From NCBI GenBank assembly GCA_045541255.1, contig JAZQIU010000045.1:1-64000 (forward strand): 64,000 nt of DNA, in the 5' to 3' direction. The notes under the pieces are model-generated. The model was not told where the DNA came from. It did no database searches and was given only the letters and a program-made list of their open reading frames with translations. The translations under genes and the position numbers were made by a program. Shown piece by piece: positions 7,942-16,470 of the stretch (the first letter of the stretch is position 1; every line of letters begins with the position of its first letter). The DNA is from UMGS1124 sp045541255. GTDB taxonomy: Bacteria; Bacillota_I; Bacilli_A; RF39; UBA660.

Positions 7942-9169
7942 ATTAGAAATAAAAGAGTTAATTAATAATTGTGAAAAAGAATTAACAAGTGAGTTTGATA
8001 AAGTTAATAAGTTATGTGAAGAAAATACTTTTAAAGTAATGGAGTCTTTCAAAAAAAATGGTGTAAGTGAAATACATTTTAATAGTACAACAGGTTATGG
8101 ATATAATGATATTGGTAGAGAAGTCATAGAAAGAGTTTACGCTGATATATTTGGTGCAGAAGCAGCTTTAGTACGCAATCAATTTATAAGTGCTAGTCAT
8201 GCTTTGAATGTTGTTTTATTCGCTTGTTTACGTCCAGGTGATACTATGCTCTGTATTACAGGATTGCCTTATGATACTATGCATGAAGTAATTGGTTTAA
8301 AAGAAAATGGTAGTAGTTTAAAAAGTTTTGGAATAAATTATGAACAAATAGATTTAATAGATGATGATTTTGATTATGATAAAATATCAAATACTATAAA
8401 GAATGCAAAATATAAATTAATACATATACAAAGAAGTAAAGGTTATAGTGAAAGAAAAAGTATTACGATAGAAAAGGTTGAAAAAGTTATAGATTTAATT
8501 AAATCTATTGATAAAGATATTATTGTTATGGTTGATAATTGTTACTGTGAAATGGTTAATAATCAAGAACCTAGTCATGTTGGAGCAGATTTAGTGGTAG
8601 GTTCATTGATTAAGAATTTAGGTGCTGGAATTGCTTCTAATGGAGCATATGTTGTGGGTAAAAAAGATTTAATAGAACTATGTGGTGAAAGATTAACATT
8701 ACCTGGGGAAGGTAATGAAGTAGGCCCTAGTTTAGGAGCTAATAAGGAATTTTTGAAAGGTTTATTTTTTGCTCCAAGTGTAGTAGCGTCTAGTTTAAAA
8801 GTTGCTATCTTAACTAGTAAAGTTTTAGAAAAATTAGGTTATAAAGTTGAACCAAAATATAATGATGATAGAGCTGATATAGTTCAAAATATTATATTTG
8901 AAGACAGAGATTTGTTAATTAAATACTGTCAAGGGATACAGAGTGGGTCACCAATAGACTCTAATGCTTTACCTATACCAACAGATATGCCAGGCTATGA
9001 TGATGAAATAATTATGGCTAGTGGTTCATTTACTCAAGGATCTAGTATTGAAATTAGTTGTGATGGTCCTTTAAGAAGTCCATATATAGCATATCAACAA
9101 GGCGGTTTAACTTACGAAAGTGGAAAATATGCTTTGATTAGTGCAATTGATTATTTATTAAATAAGTAA
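7934..9169 (+). CDS. PLP-dependent methionine gamma-lyase / aluminium-resistance family protein
   Basis: 411 residues. Motifs TGYGYNDIGREVIERVYADIFGAE, LPYDTMHEVIG and, near residue 210-235, a DLVVGSLIKNLGAGIA block with the Schiff-base Lys place it in the YnbB-type family (called aluminium resistance or methionine gamma-lyase-like). Fold type I PLP enzyme, probably acting on sulfur amino acids; the exact substrate is not established for the family. It overlaps the SDR gene by 8 bases. Confidence 0.88.
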   Translation: MNRLEIKELINNCEKELTSEFDKVNKLCEENTFKVMESFKKNGVSEIHFNSTTGYGYNDIGREVIERVYADIFGAEAALVRNQFISASHALNVVLFACLRPGDTMLCITGLPYDTMHEVIGLKENGSSLKSFGINYEQIDLIDDDFDYDKISNTIKNAKYKLIHIQRSKGYSERKSITIEKVEKVIDLIKSIDKDIIVMVDNCYCEMVNNQEPSHVGADLVVGSLIKNLGAGIASNGAYVVGKKDLIELCGERLTLPGEGNEVGPSLGANKEFLKGLFFAPSVVASSLKVAILTSKVLEKLGYKVEPKYNDDRADIVQNIIFEDRDLLIKYCQGIQSGSPIDSNALPIPTDMPGYDDEIIMASGSFTQGSSIEISCDGPLRSPYIAYQQGGLTYESGKYALISAIDYLLNK

Positions 9170-9176
9170 AAAAAAC

Positions 9177-9204
9177 TTGCATAAATCATATATTATGTTA
9201 TAAT
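9177..9204 (+). promoter_or_regulatory. Promoter of rpsO
   Basis: TTGCAT (9177-9182) and TATAAT (9199-9204) with a 16-base spacer. The resulting 5' UTR of about 80 bases could hold an S15 autoregulatory structure, which I cannot confirm. Confidence 0.8.
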
Positions 9205-9290
9205 AGCATTGTAAAAGTTTTTACTTGGTTTTGATTTTCTCCAAATTATTACTAAGTTTAAACGGATATTAGAAATAGGGAGGATTTAAA

Positions 9291-9560
9291 ATGGCAATTT
9301 GCAAAGAAAGAAAAGCTGAACTTGTTAAAAAGTTTGGTAAAAACGAACAAGATACTGGTTCTACAAAAGTTCAAATAGCTATATTAACTGATGAAATCAA
9401 TGATTTAACTGAACATTTAAAAGTTCATAAACATGATTATCATTCAAAACGTGGATTATTAATGAAAGTTGGTAAAAGACGTAGTTTATTAGACTATTTA
9501 AAGGAAAACGATGTAGTAGCATATCGTGAGTTAATTAAAGAATTAAATATTAGAAAGTAG
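9291..9560 (+). CDS. rpsO: Ribosomal protein S15 (uS15)
   Basis: 89 residues, standard length. DTGSTKVQIAILTDEINDLTEHLKVHKHDYHSKRGLL is the core family helix-loop, with the conserved H-x-x-D-x-H-S-x-R-G-L. S15 is an early-binding protein of the 30S platform and often represses its own mRNA. GGGAGG ribosome site, own promoter and terminator. Confidence 0.97.
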   Translation: MAICKERKAELVKKFGKNEQDTGSTKVQIAILTDEINDLTEHLKVHKHDYHSKRGLLMKVGKRRSLLDYLKENDVVAYRELIKELNIRK

Positions 9561-9587
9561 GCACTTTATTTTTGGTGCCTTTTTTTA
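9559..9587 (+). terminator. Terminator of rpsO
   Basis: AGGCAC (9559-9564) pairs with GTGCCT (9575-9580), followed by seven Ts. It also precedes the next gene closely. Confidence 0.85.
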
Positions 9588-9604
9588 TTGGAGGGTTTAT
9601 ATTA

Positions 9605-10174
9605 ATGAAATTAAAAAATATTTATGTTGGTACTACAAAAGATGGTAAACATAGAGTTTTAGAAAAAAGATTTAGAGTACATGATGGAAGTAGTTATACA
9701 GTTTATGTTGATTTAAAAACAAAAGATGAATTTACTGCTATAGATATCGATACTGATACTTTAATACCTTTTGGTCAATCTGTTTCAGATAAAAAGCATG
9801 CAACAAAAAGAAAAGTTATAAAAGCTTTTAAGACAGATATGAAGTTAAAGTATCATGTGGATAACTTATTTATATGTGATAAATGCAAAGTAGATTGGAC
9901 TACTAGTCCGTATATATCAAGATATTATAGTAAAAAGCCTATGTCTGTAGAACCTGTTGGATATAATTTGCTTTTTGTAAAGATTAATGGTGAGTATAAA
10001 GATTTAGGGACTTCAAAAATTTATAAAGCTGAAGGAGATCCAACTTTGGAAATAGGAGATTTTTGTGTTAATAATATAAGAAATGTTACAGAAGAGTTAG
10101 GTTTACAAGGTGTTGTTAGTAAAAATTTTGCTTTAAGATTACATTATAATAAATTTAAAAGAAAAAATAATTAA
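9605..10174 (+). CDS. Protein of unknown function with a Cys-x-x-Cys pair
   Basis: 189 residues from the ATG at 9605, which follows TTGGAGGG; an earlier in-frame ATG at 9572 lies in the rpsO terminator. Cytosolic, basic C-terminus. I do not recognise it. A central LFICDKCKVDW segment could bind metal, but only one CxxC pair is present. It lies between rpsO and pnp, which are adjacent in many bacteria, so it interrupts a common gene order. Confidence 0.6.
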   Translation: MKLKNIYVGTTKDGKHRVLEKRFRVHDGSSYTVYVDLKTKDEFTAIDIDTDTLIPFGQSVSDKKHATKRKVIKAFKTDMKLKYHVDNLFICDKCKVDWTTSPYISRYYSKKPMSVEPVGYNLLFVKINGEYKDLGTSKIYKAEGDPTLEIGDFCVNNIRNVTEELGLQGVVSKNFALRLHYNKFKRKNN

Positions 10175-10200
10175 AATATATTTTAAAAGGAGTTGAAGTA

Positions 10201-12381
10201 ATGAAGAATATTTTTGAATTAGATTTTGATGGAAGAAAATTAGTTGTAGAAAATGGAGAACTTGCAAAACAAAGTAATGGTTCTGTATTAGTTAGATATG
10301 GAGATACAGTAATATTAACTGCTGCTGTTATGAGTAATAATGTATCTACTGCAGATTTTTTCCCTTTAACAGTTGTATATAATGAAAAGTTATATTCAGT
10401 TGGTAAAATACCAGGTGGTTTTATAAAAAGAGAAGGTCGTCCTTCTGAAAATGCTACATTAGCGGCTCGTTTAATAGATAGACCAATAAGACCTATGTTT
10501 GATGAGAATTTTAGAAATGAAGTACAAGTTATAAATACTGTATTATCTGTTGATCCTGATAATAGTCCTGAAATGACTGCACTATTTGGTTCAAGTTTAG
10601 CATTAGGTATATCTAATATCCCATTTGATGGTCCTGTTGCTGGAGTTGTAGTTGGTAAGATTGGTAAAAAATTTATTATTAATCCCACTACTGAAGAAAT
10701 GGAACAAAGTGAATTAGTTTTAACTGTTGCAGGTACTGAAACTGATATTTGTATGATAGAAGCCGGCTCTAAACAAGTTAATGAACAAGTTATGTTAGAT
10801 GCTTTAGAATTTGGGCAAAAAGCAATTAAAAAGTTATGTAAATTTCAAAAGAAAATAATTAAAGAAATAGGTTTAGAAAAATGCGAAGTAGAATTAGCTC
10901 AAATAGATCCTGAACTAGAAAAAGCTGTTAGAGAATATTCAACTAAAGATATGTTAGAAGCAATTCAAATTAAAGATAAGTTAGAAAAATATGCAAGAAT
11001 AGATGAAGTTAAAGAAGAAGCTGTTAATCATTTTGCTGAAGTATATGCTGAAGACGAAGAAGTGGAAAGTATTTTAAAGACAGTTAAGAAGATTGCAGAT
11101 ATGATTGAAGCTGATGAAGTTAGAAGATTAATAACTGATGAAAAAATTAGACCTGATGGAAGAAAGATGGATGAAATAAGACCTTTAAGTGCTGATATTG
11201 ATTTATTACCACGTACACATGGTTCAGCTTTATTTACAAGAGGACAAACACAAGCTTTATCAACAACAACTTTAGGTGCTATTGGAGAACATCAAATTTT
11301 AGATGGTTTAGGTTTAGAAGATTCAAAAAGATTTATGCTTCATTATAATTTCCCTGCATTCAGTGTTGGAGAAACTGGAAGATATGGTGCTCCTGGAAGA
11401 CGTGAAATTGGTCATGGTGCTTTAGGAGAAAGAGCTTTATTACAAGTTATTCCTAGTGAAGAAGAATTCCCATATACAATACGTGTTGTAAGTGAAATAC
11501 TAGAAAGTAATGGAAGCAGTAGTCAAGCAAGTATTTGTGCTGGATGTTTATCTTTAATGGCTGCTGGTGTTCCAATTAAAGCTCCAGTTGCTGGTATTGC
11601 AATGGGATTAATTACAAAGGGTAAAAATTATACTATTTTAACTGATATTCAAGGTTTAGAAGACCATATGGGTGATATGGACTTTAAAGTTGCAGGTACT
11701 AGAGATGGTATTACTGCTTTACAAATGGATATTAAAATTAAAGGTGTTACTCGTGAAATCTTAAAAGAAGCTTTAGAACAAGCTAGAAAAGCAAGGTTTG
11801 AAATATTAGATTTAATGGAAACTGTTATTGCAGGTCCTAGAAGTGAATTAAGTGAGTATGCTCCAAAAATTGAAACATTTAATATTGATCCAGAAAAGAT
11901 TAAAGATGTAATTGGCCGTGGTGGAGAAATGATTACTAAGATAATATTAGAAGCTAGTAATGTAAAAACTGTTAATGATAAAGACGCTGTTAAAGTAGAT
12001 TTAGAAGATGATGGTAGAGTAATCATTTATCATACTGATAAAGAAGTTATCGCTAAAACTGCTGAAATGATAAAAAATATTGTTAGAGTAGTTGAAGACG
12101 GAAAAATATATGATGCTAAAGTAGTTAAAGTAGAAGACTTTGGATGCTTTGTTGAATTATGGCCTGGTTGTGAAGGATTAGTTCATGTATCTCAATTAGA
12201 TCATGAAAGAGTTAATAAACCAAGTGATATAGTAAAAGTTGGAGATGAAATAATAGTTAAATCTTTAGGATACGATAATAGAGGAAGATTAAACTTATCA
12301 AGAAAAGAAGCAATACCTGCTCCTAAGAAAAAAGAAATAAAAGAAAAGAAAGATAAAAAAGAAACAAAAGGAGATAAATAA
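10201..12381 (+). CDS. pnp: Polynucleotide phosphorylase
   Basis: 726 residues. Two RNase PH domains (about 10-215 and 310-545, the second with GGTPSGATASI-equivalent catalytic surroundings such as NGSSSQASICAGCLSLMAAG), an alpha-helical linker, a KH domain (DVIGRGGEMITKIILE) and an S1 domain (VEDGKIYDAKVVKVEDFGCFVELWPGCEGLVHVSQLD). The last 20 residues are Lys/Glu-rich. It degrades RNA 3'-5' by phosphorolysis. AAAAGGAG ribosome site; the next gene begins immediately after the stop. Confidence 0.97.
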   Translation: MKNIFELDFDGRKLVVENGELAKQSNGSVLVRYGDTVILTAAVMSNNVSTADFFPLTVVYNEKLYSVGKIPGGFIKREGRPSENATLAARLIDRPIRPMFDENFRNEVQVINTVLSVDPDNSPEMTALFGSSLALGISNIPFDGPVAGVVVGKIGKKFIINPTTEEMEQSELVLTVAGTETDICMIEAGSKQVNEQVMLDALEFGQKAIKKLCKFQKKIIKEIGLEKCEVELAQIDPELEKAVREYSTKDMLEAIQIKDKLEKYARIDEVKEEAVNHFAEVYAEDEEVESILKTVKKIADMIEADEVRRLITDEKIRPDGRKMDEIRPLSADIDLLPRTHGSALFTRGQTQALSTTTLGAIGEHQILDGLGLEDSKRFMLHYNFPAFSVGETGRYGAPGRREIGHGALGERALLQVIPSEEEFPYTIRVVSEILESNGSSSQASICAGCLSLMAAGVPIKAPVAGIAMGLITKGKNYTILTDIQGLEDHMGDMDFKVAGTRDGITALQMDIKIKGVTREILKEALEQARKARFEILDLMETVIAGPRSELSEYAPKIETFNIDPEKIKDVIGRGGEMITKIILEASNVKTVNDKDAVKVDLEDDGRVIIYHTDKEVIAKTAEMIKNIVRVVEDGKIYDAKVVKVEDFGCFVELWPGCEGLVHVSQLDHERVNKPSDIVKVGDEIIVKSLGYDNRGRLNLSRKEAIPAPKKKEIKEKKDKKETKGDK

Positions 12382-12720
12382 ATGGGGCAAAATATAAGAA
12401 TTGGAGATTTTTGTAAACATTTTAAAGGTAAAACTTTAGTTGAAAAAAATATATATAAAATTCTTTTATTAAATGTAATATATTCAGGTGATAATTCAAC
12501 TAAAAAACTAAATGATTTAGTTGTATATGAAAATATATTTGATGGTAAAATTTTTACTAGGGAAGCGAGTGATATTTTTACTGAATTATCTATGGAAAAA
12601 CAAGAAGAATTTAATCAACTTTATAAGGTGCAAAAATTAACAGAGGAAGAATTATCTCAAATTCAAACTGATGATTATAGAGTAAAAAAATTAGAATATA
12701 TTAGAAATAAAAATAAATAG
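12382..12720 (+). CDS. DUF1653-like protein
   Basis: 112 residues, starting on the base after the pnp stop and therefore coupled to it. IRIGDFCKHFKGKTLVEKNIYKILLLNVIYSG, LNDLVVYENIF and a FTREASDIFTEL segment resemble the DUF1653 layout (R/K-H-x-K-G, a V-V-Y strand, then R-x-x-x-x-F). No established biochemical role. The C-terminal 40 residues are helical and charged. Confidence 0.6.
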   Translation: MGQNIRIGDFCKHFKGKTLVEKNIYKILLLNVIYSGDNSTKKLNDLVVYENIFDGKIFTREASDIFTELSMEKQEEFNQLYKVQKLTEEELSQIQTDDYRVKKLEYIRNKNK

Positions 12721-12752
12721 AGATTATTAAAAGTATAATAATCTCTTTTTTT
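12720..12752 (+). terminator. Terminator of the pnp transcript
   Basis: AGATTATTA (12721-12729) pairs with TAATAATCT (12736-12744), followed by a T run. Confidence 0.8.
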
Positions 12753-12783
12753 ATACATATAAATTAGTAAAAGGAGGAATTAT

Positions 12784-13407
12784 ATGAATAATTTTATAAT
12801 TAATATGATGAATAAATATGGTTATTTTGGAATATTATTTTTGATTACTGTGGAAAATATATTTCCTCCTATACCTAGCGAGGTAATACTTACATTAGGT
12901 GGTTTTATGACTAGTCAAGAAACTTGTACAATGAGTTTATTTGGTGTAATTATTTTTTCTACTTTAGGTTCTATATTAGGAGCTATTATTTTATATTATA
13001 TAGGTTATATATTAAATATAGATAAATTAATAAAATTATGTGATTCTAGAGTAGGTAAGATTTTATGTTTAAAAAAAGAAGATATTAGTAAGAGTTATGA
13101 TAAATTTAATGAAAAGGGAAATTTAACAGTTCTTTATTCTAGATTTGTTCCAATATTAAGAAGTTTAATTAGTATACCAGCTGGTATGAATAAAATGAAA
13201 TTCAGTTTATTTATGATATATACATCTATAGGTTCTTTGATTTGGAATATAGTATTATGTAGTTTAGGTAAGTTAGTAGGTCAAAATTATATGATGGTTG
13301 CTAATGTATTTAGTAAGTATTCTAAGATTATTTGGTATGCTTTAATACTATGGATAATATATAAAATAGTAATGAAAGTTATTAAAAAGAAAAAGAAAAT
13401 GTGTTAA
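12784..13407 (+). CDS. DedA/SNARE-associated family membrane protein
   Basis: 207 residues, about five hydrophobic segments. YFGILFLITVENIFPPIPSEVILTLGGFM is the DedA signature with the E-x-x-x-P-P-x-P-x-E motif; a second re-entrant motif is SRFVPILRSLISIPAGMNKMKF. DedA proteins include undecaprenyl-phosphate or phospholipid flippases supporting envelope homeostasis. Strong AAAAGGAGG ribosome site. Lys-rich cytoplasmic end. Confidence 0.92.
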   Translation: MNNFIINMMNKYGYFGILFLITVENIFPPIPSEVILTLGGFMTSQETCTMSLFGVIIFSTLGSILGAIILYYIGYILNIDKLIKLCDSRVGKILCLKKEDISKSYDKFNEKGNLTVLYSRFVPILRSLISIPAGMNKMKFSLFMIYTSIGSLIWNIVLCSLGKLVGQNYMMVANVFSKYSKIIWYALILWIIYKIVMKVIKKKKKMC

Positions 13408-13426
13408 ACTAAATTTGTGATGTTTT

Positions 13427-14146
13427 ATGAAGTTAGAAGATATATCAAATATAAAGTGGTGTAAAGAAAGTTATAAAGAATTTGTAGAGTTTTTGTTAAG
13501 TTTACAAGACTTAAAATATAAAGAATTTCATAGTGGATTAACTACTACTAATTATGAGATTATAGGAGTAAGAGTTCCAATACTAAAAAGTATTGCAAAA
13601 AAGATATTAAAGACTGATGTGGAAAAGTTTTTTAGTTTAGTGAGTGATAAATACTATGAGGAAGTTTTTATAGAAGGGATAGTTTTAGCAAATAGTGGTG
13701 AAGAAATATTAGATAAATATTTAGTTAAATTTATAAAAAAAATTGATAATTGGGCAATATGTGATAGTTTTTGTAGTAGTTTAAAAATTGTAAGTAAAAA
13801 ACAAGGTAAATATTGGATATATTTTACTGGTTTAATAGATTCTACTAAAGAGTTTCAAACAAGAGTAAGTTTAGTTGTATTAATGAATTATTATTTGAAT
13901 GCCAATTATATAGATAGAGTGTTAAAAATAGTAAGTAGTATAAAAAGTGATTATTACTATATAAATATGGCAATTAGTTGGTTACTTAGTGTTGCAATTA
14001 TAGATTATAAAGATAAAGTTATGAAGTTATTAGAGAGTAAATGTTTATGTAAATTCGTTCAAAATAAAACTATAAGTAAGATTCAGGATTCTTATAGGAT
14101 AGATAAAGAAACAAAAGAGTTTGTTAAAAAATATAGAATAAAGTAA
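13427..14146 (+). CDS. DNA alkylation repair protein (AlkD-like HEAT repeat)
   Basis: 239 residues, all-helical. Motifs YEIIGVRVPILKSIAKKI, EVFIEGIVLA and IDNWAICDSFCSSLKI match the AlkC/AlkD-like DNA alkylation repair family, whose HEAT-like superhelix holds alkylated bases for glycosylase cleavage. The Trp-Ala-x-C-D block is the family's most recognisable feature. It follows the DedA gene by 19 bases. Confidence 0.88.
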   Translation: MKLEDISNIKWCKESYKEFVEFLLSLQDLKYKEFHSGLTTTNYEIIGVRVPILKSIAKKILKTDVEKFFSLVSDKYYEEVFIEGIVLANSGEEILDKYLVKFIKKIDNWAICDSFCSSLKIVSKKQGKYWIYFTGLIDSTKEFQTRVSLVVLMNYYLNANYIDRVLKIVSSIKSDYYYINMAISWLLSVAIIDYKDKVMKLLESKCLCKFVQNKTISKIQDSYRIDKETKEFVKKYRIK

Positions 14147-14224
14147 TAGATTAATTTCTATTATTTTTTATTTTGTCCTTTAAAAAAGTATATTTATCGT
14201 TTATAATTGATAATAGGTGATAAT

Positions 14225-15349
14225 ATGATATATTTAGATTATTCTGCTACTACACCAGTATTGCCTGAAGTATTAGATAGTTATAATAAAGTTACTAATG
14301 AGTATTTTGGTAATCCTAATAGTTTACATAACTTAGGTTTGAAATCTCGTGAATTATTAGAGAGTGCAAAGAAACAAGTTAGTGAACTTTTAAATATAGA
14401 TATGAGTGAATTTAGTTTTACTAGTGGCGCAACTGAGAGTAATAATCTTGCTTTAATAGGTGCTTGTATGGCTAATAAAGGAAATGGCAATCATATAATA
14501 GTTTCTAAATTAGAACATCCTAGTATTTATGCTATAGTTGATTATTTGGTTAGTATTGGTTATAAGGTTAGTTATGTTAATAATACTGAAGAAGGCGTTA
14601 TTGATTTTGAAGATCTTAAAAGTAAACTAAATGAAGATACTATTTTAGTAAGTATATGTGCTGTTAATAGTGAAACAGGTGTAAGACAACCTTTGAGAAC
14701 TATTAAACAAGTTATTAATAAATATAATAAAGATATAATACTTCATAGTGATATTACTCAAGCTTTAGGTAAAATTTCAATTAATTTTAATGATTTTGAT
14801 TTAGCAAGTGCAAGTGGGCATAAAATATATGCACCAAAAGGAATAGGTTTATTTTATAAAAAGAAAAATGTTAAATGTCAAAAATTATTGCATGGTAATA
14901 AAGATGAATTTCATCCAGGCACTCCAGCTTTACCTTTAATAGTTTCTTTTGCTAAGGCTTTAAGAATATCTTTACATGAGTTAGATAAAAAAGTCGATAT
15001 AGTAACTAAATGGAATGAAAAAGTTATTAAAAATATAAGTAAGTTTGAGGGTATTAAAATTAATAATAGTAAGTATTGTATTCCACATATAATAAATGTA
15101 AGTTTAATGGATATAAAACCAGAAACATTTATACATGCTATGGAAAGACATGAAATATATATTTCTAGTAATACAGCATGTAGTAGTGGAAAATTATCTA
15201 CAAGTGTTATGGCTTTATATAATGATAGAAAAAGAGCAGAAACTACAATACGTATAAGTTTATCATGTTTAACTAAATTAGAAGAGATAACAGTGTTCTT
15301 AAATACTTTTAATGGAGTATATGAAAAACTACATTCTTTAAATGATTAG
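14225..15349 (+). CDS. Cysteine desulfurase (NifS/IscS family)
   Basis: 374 residues from the ATG at 14225 after AGGTGATAAT. MIYLDYSATTPVLPEV opens the protein; the PLP Lys is in SASGHKIYAPKG; the catalytic loop Cys is in SSNTACSSGK. It supplies persulfide sulfur for Fe-S clusters or tRNA thiolation. There is no iscU/sufU next door. ThiI, encoded at 42441, is a plausible partner for 4-thiouridine synthesis, as in the NifZ-ThiI pair of Bacillus; that link is inference. Confidence 0.93.
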   Translation: MIYLDYSATTPVLPEVLDSYNKVTNEYFGNPNSLHNLGLKSRELLESAKKQVSELLNIDMSEFSFTSGATESNNLALIGACMANKGNGNHIIVSKLEHPSIYAIVDYLVSIGYKVSYVNNTEEGVIDFEDLKSKLNEDTILVSICAVNSETGVRQPLRTIKQVINKYNKDIILHSDITQALGKISINFNDFDLASASGHKIYAPKGIGLFYKKKNVKCQKLLHGNKDEFHPGTPALPLIVSFAKALRISLHELDKKVDIVTKWNEKVIKNISKFEGIKINNSKYCIPHIINVSLMDIKPETFIHAMERHEIYISSNTACSSGKLSTSVMALYNDRKRAETTIRISLSCLTKLEEITVFLNTFNGVYEKLHSLND

Positions 15350-15362
15350 AATGTAGTTTTTA
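15325..15362 (+). terminator. Terminator of cysteine desulfurase gene
   Basis: AAAACTACATTCT (15325-15337) pairs perfectly with AGAATGTAGTTTT (15348-15360); the hairpin spans the stop codon and ends in Ts. Confidence 0.85.
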
Positions 15363-15489
15363 TATGAAATATAATATAAAATATTGTTGTTATTTTATAT
15401 AGATGTATGTTATTATAAATGTTGATATATTTAACATGCGTTAGTTGCACTCCTTAAAATTAAATTTTTAATTTTAAGGAGGTGAGTGT

Positions 15490-15567
15490 ATGACTATAAG
15501 AGAGAAAACTCTATATTTCATAATACTTCTTCTATTTATTTTAGTATTTATACTATTATTTAGATAG
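15490..15567 (+). CDS. 25-residue hydrophobic peptide, candidate type I toxin (element A1)
   Basis: The peptide reads MTIREKTLYF then IILLLFILVFILLFR: a charged N-terminus, one membrane-spanning stretch of 15-18 residues and a terminal Arg. It has a very strong AAGGAGGTGA ribosome site that is fully base-paired in the upstream hairpin, so translation is probably held off in the full-length mRNA. The stop codon is immediately followed by the A run that forms the T tail of the opposite-strand terminator. The second copy at 30816 encodes a peptide differing at 2 of 25 positions (I3T, L8F). I do not recognise it as a named toxin family. Confidence 0.65.
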   Translation: MTIREKTLYFIILLLFILVFILLFR

Positions 15568-15642
15568 AAAAAAAGCACACTAACGGGTTTTGGTTTAAGT
15601 TAGTGTGCACAAACCAATTTAGGAGTGTACCTAACATCCCAC
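15568..15642 (-). ncRNA. Predicted antisense RNA of element A1
   Basis: On the minus strand, TATACT (complement of 15649-15654) is a -10 candidate; the -35 is weak. Transcription would begin near 15642 and stop at a hairpin GCACACTAAC/GTTAGTGTGC followed by seven Ts (complement of 15568-15574). The RNA, about 75 nt, starts with TTAACATGTGGGATGTTAGG, a diverged copy of the mRNA 5' arm, and is complementary to the mRNA 3' end. Prediction from sequence only. Confidence 0.55.
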
Positions 15643-15664
15643 ATGTTAAGTATATCCTTTTTTA
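15622..15664 (+). terminator. 3' terminator of element A1 mRNA
   Basis: GGAGTGTAC (15622-15630) pairs with GTATATCC (15650-15657) with one bulged G, inner stem TAACAT/ATGTTA, then six Ts. In copy A2 the inner stem is TAACA/TGTTA with a different loop, so the stem is kept while the loop changes. Confidence 0.7.
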
Positions 15665-15721
15665 TTTTATGCAAAATTTCTTGCTAAATACATATTATCA
15701 TATTAGTATTATTTAGTCAAT

Positions 15722-16138
15722 TTAACTAAATAAGTTTTCATGATATCTTATATCATATTCACTTTGAATAATACATAAGTCATTTTTTTGTTTAAATGTA
15801 TGAAATATGTTGTTTGAATTTATTATAAATGGTAGTGAATTACCATTTTTAAAATTTATAATAATACTTTCTATATTTTTTTCTTCTTTAATTAAATTAA
15901 ATGCATTTTCTTCTAATTGTTTATTTGTTAAATTATATTCAATTATTTTATTTTTTAATTTTATCATAAAGAAGTTACTTATTAATGAATGATTGTAATC
16001 ATCTTCTTTGTATGGTATTTCATCTCCATTATCATCTATATTTGATATATATAGATTACTAAACATTTTGTTATTGGCGATAATTGTTTTATTATTTTCA
16101 AGATTGATAATTATATTTTCTATTGATTCATTACTCAT
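15722..16138 (-). CDS. Protein of unknown function
   Basis: 138 residues, minus strand, one of few genes reading against the majority. Acidic, Asn/Ile-rich, no signal peptide or membrane helix. Two similar-looking halves each begin with an INLENNKTIIANN or INFKNGNSLPFIINSN stretch (about residues 10-22 and 93-108), hinting at an internal duplication. It starts after a GGTGATAAT ribosome site. I recognise no family. Confidence 0.55.
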   Translation of the reverse strand: MSNESIENIIINLENNKTIIANNKMFSNLYISNIDDNGDEIPYKEDDYNHSLISNFFMIKLKNKIIEYNLTNKQLEENAFNLIKEEKNIESIIINFKNGNSLPFIINSNNIFHTFKQKNDLCIIQSEYDIRYHENLFS

Positions 16139-16280
16139 ATTATCACCTAATTAAATTATAGTACAAATTGTTTCTTTTTGTCTATTAAAAAGGTAAAAAA
16201 GTTGAAAAAAACCTAAAATAAATTTAGGGGTTTATTTTTTTTAGAAAGTATGTTATATTATACAAGTAAATTTTATTTGT

Positions 16281-16357
16281 GCGCTCTTAGCTCAATTGGA
16301 TAGAGCGTTAGACTACGGATCTAAAGGTTAGGGGTTCGACTCCCTTAGGGCGCACCA
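16281..16357 (+). tRNA. tRNA-Arg(ACG)
   Basis: 77 nt. Acceptor GCGCTCT/AGGGCGC, D-arm TAGCTCAATTGGATAGAGCG, anticodon stem TTAGA/TCTAA around loop CTACGGA (anticodon ACG), T-loop GGTTCGACTCC, discriminator A and encoded CCA. The A34 would need deamination to inosine by TadA to read CGN codons. Confidence 0.97.
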
Positions 16358-16393
16358 TATGTTTTTAAACTCATGATTGTAGTGAGGTTAGAG

Positions 16394-16418
16394 ATGACTA
16401 AATATTAGTCATTTTTTT
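16394..16418 (+). terminator. Terminator of tRNA-Arg
   Basis: ATGACTAA (16394-16401) pairs with TTAGTCAT (16405-16412), then Ts. Confidence 0.8.
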
Positions 16419-16470
16419 ATTGACTTTATAGATGTTTAATATATAATATTCTAATGAAATGAGGGGTTTT

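Larger units (their letters stand above)
15384..15691 (+). repeat. Element A, copy 1: small-peptide/antisense RNA module
   Basis: About 270 bases with a near-identical copy on the opposite strand at 30693-30957. Order on +: weak promoter (TTGTTA ~15387, TATTAT ~15411), a 5' arm TTAACATGCGTTAGTTGCACTCC (15431 on), a 15-bp hairpin CTCCTTAAAATTAAA/TTTAATTTTAAGGAG that buries the Shine-Dalgarno, a 25-codon ORF (15490-15567), an opposite-strand terminator hairpin (GCACACTAAC 15575-15584 with GTTAGTGTGC 15599-15608), then a + strand terminator hairpin (15622-15657) plus T run. That 3' hairpin carries AGGAGTGTACCTAAC and CATGTTA, complementary to the 5' arm. This fills the gap between the desulfurase gene and the gene at 15722. 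Both copies keep these features. Confidence 0.75.

Noticed and set aside
10155..12026. Long minus-strand ORFs inside pnp
   Set aside because: They lie opposite a well-conserved pnp frame and show no family motif or ribosome site.
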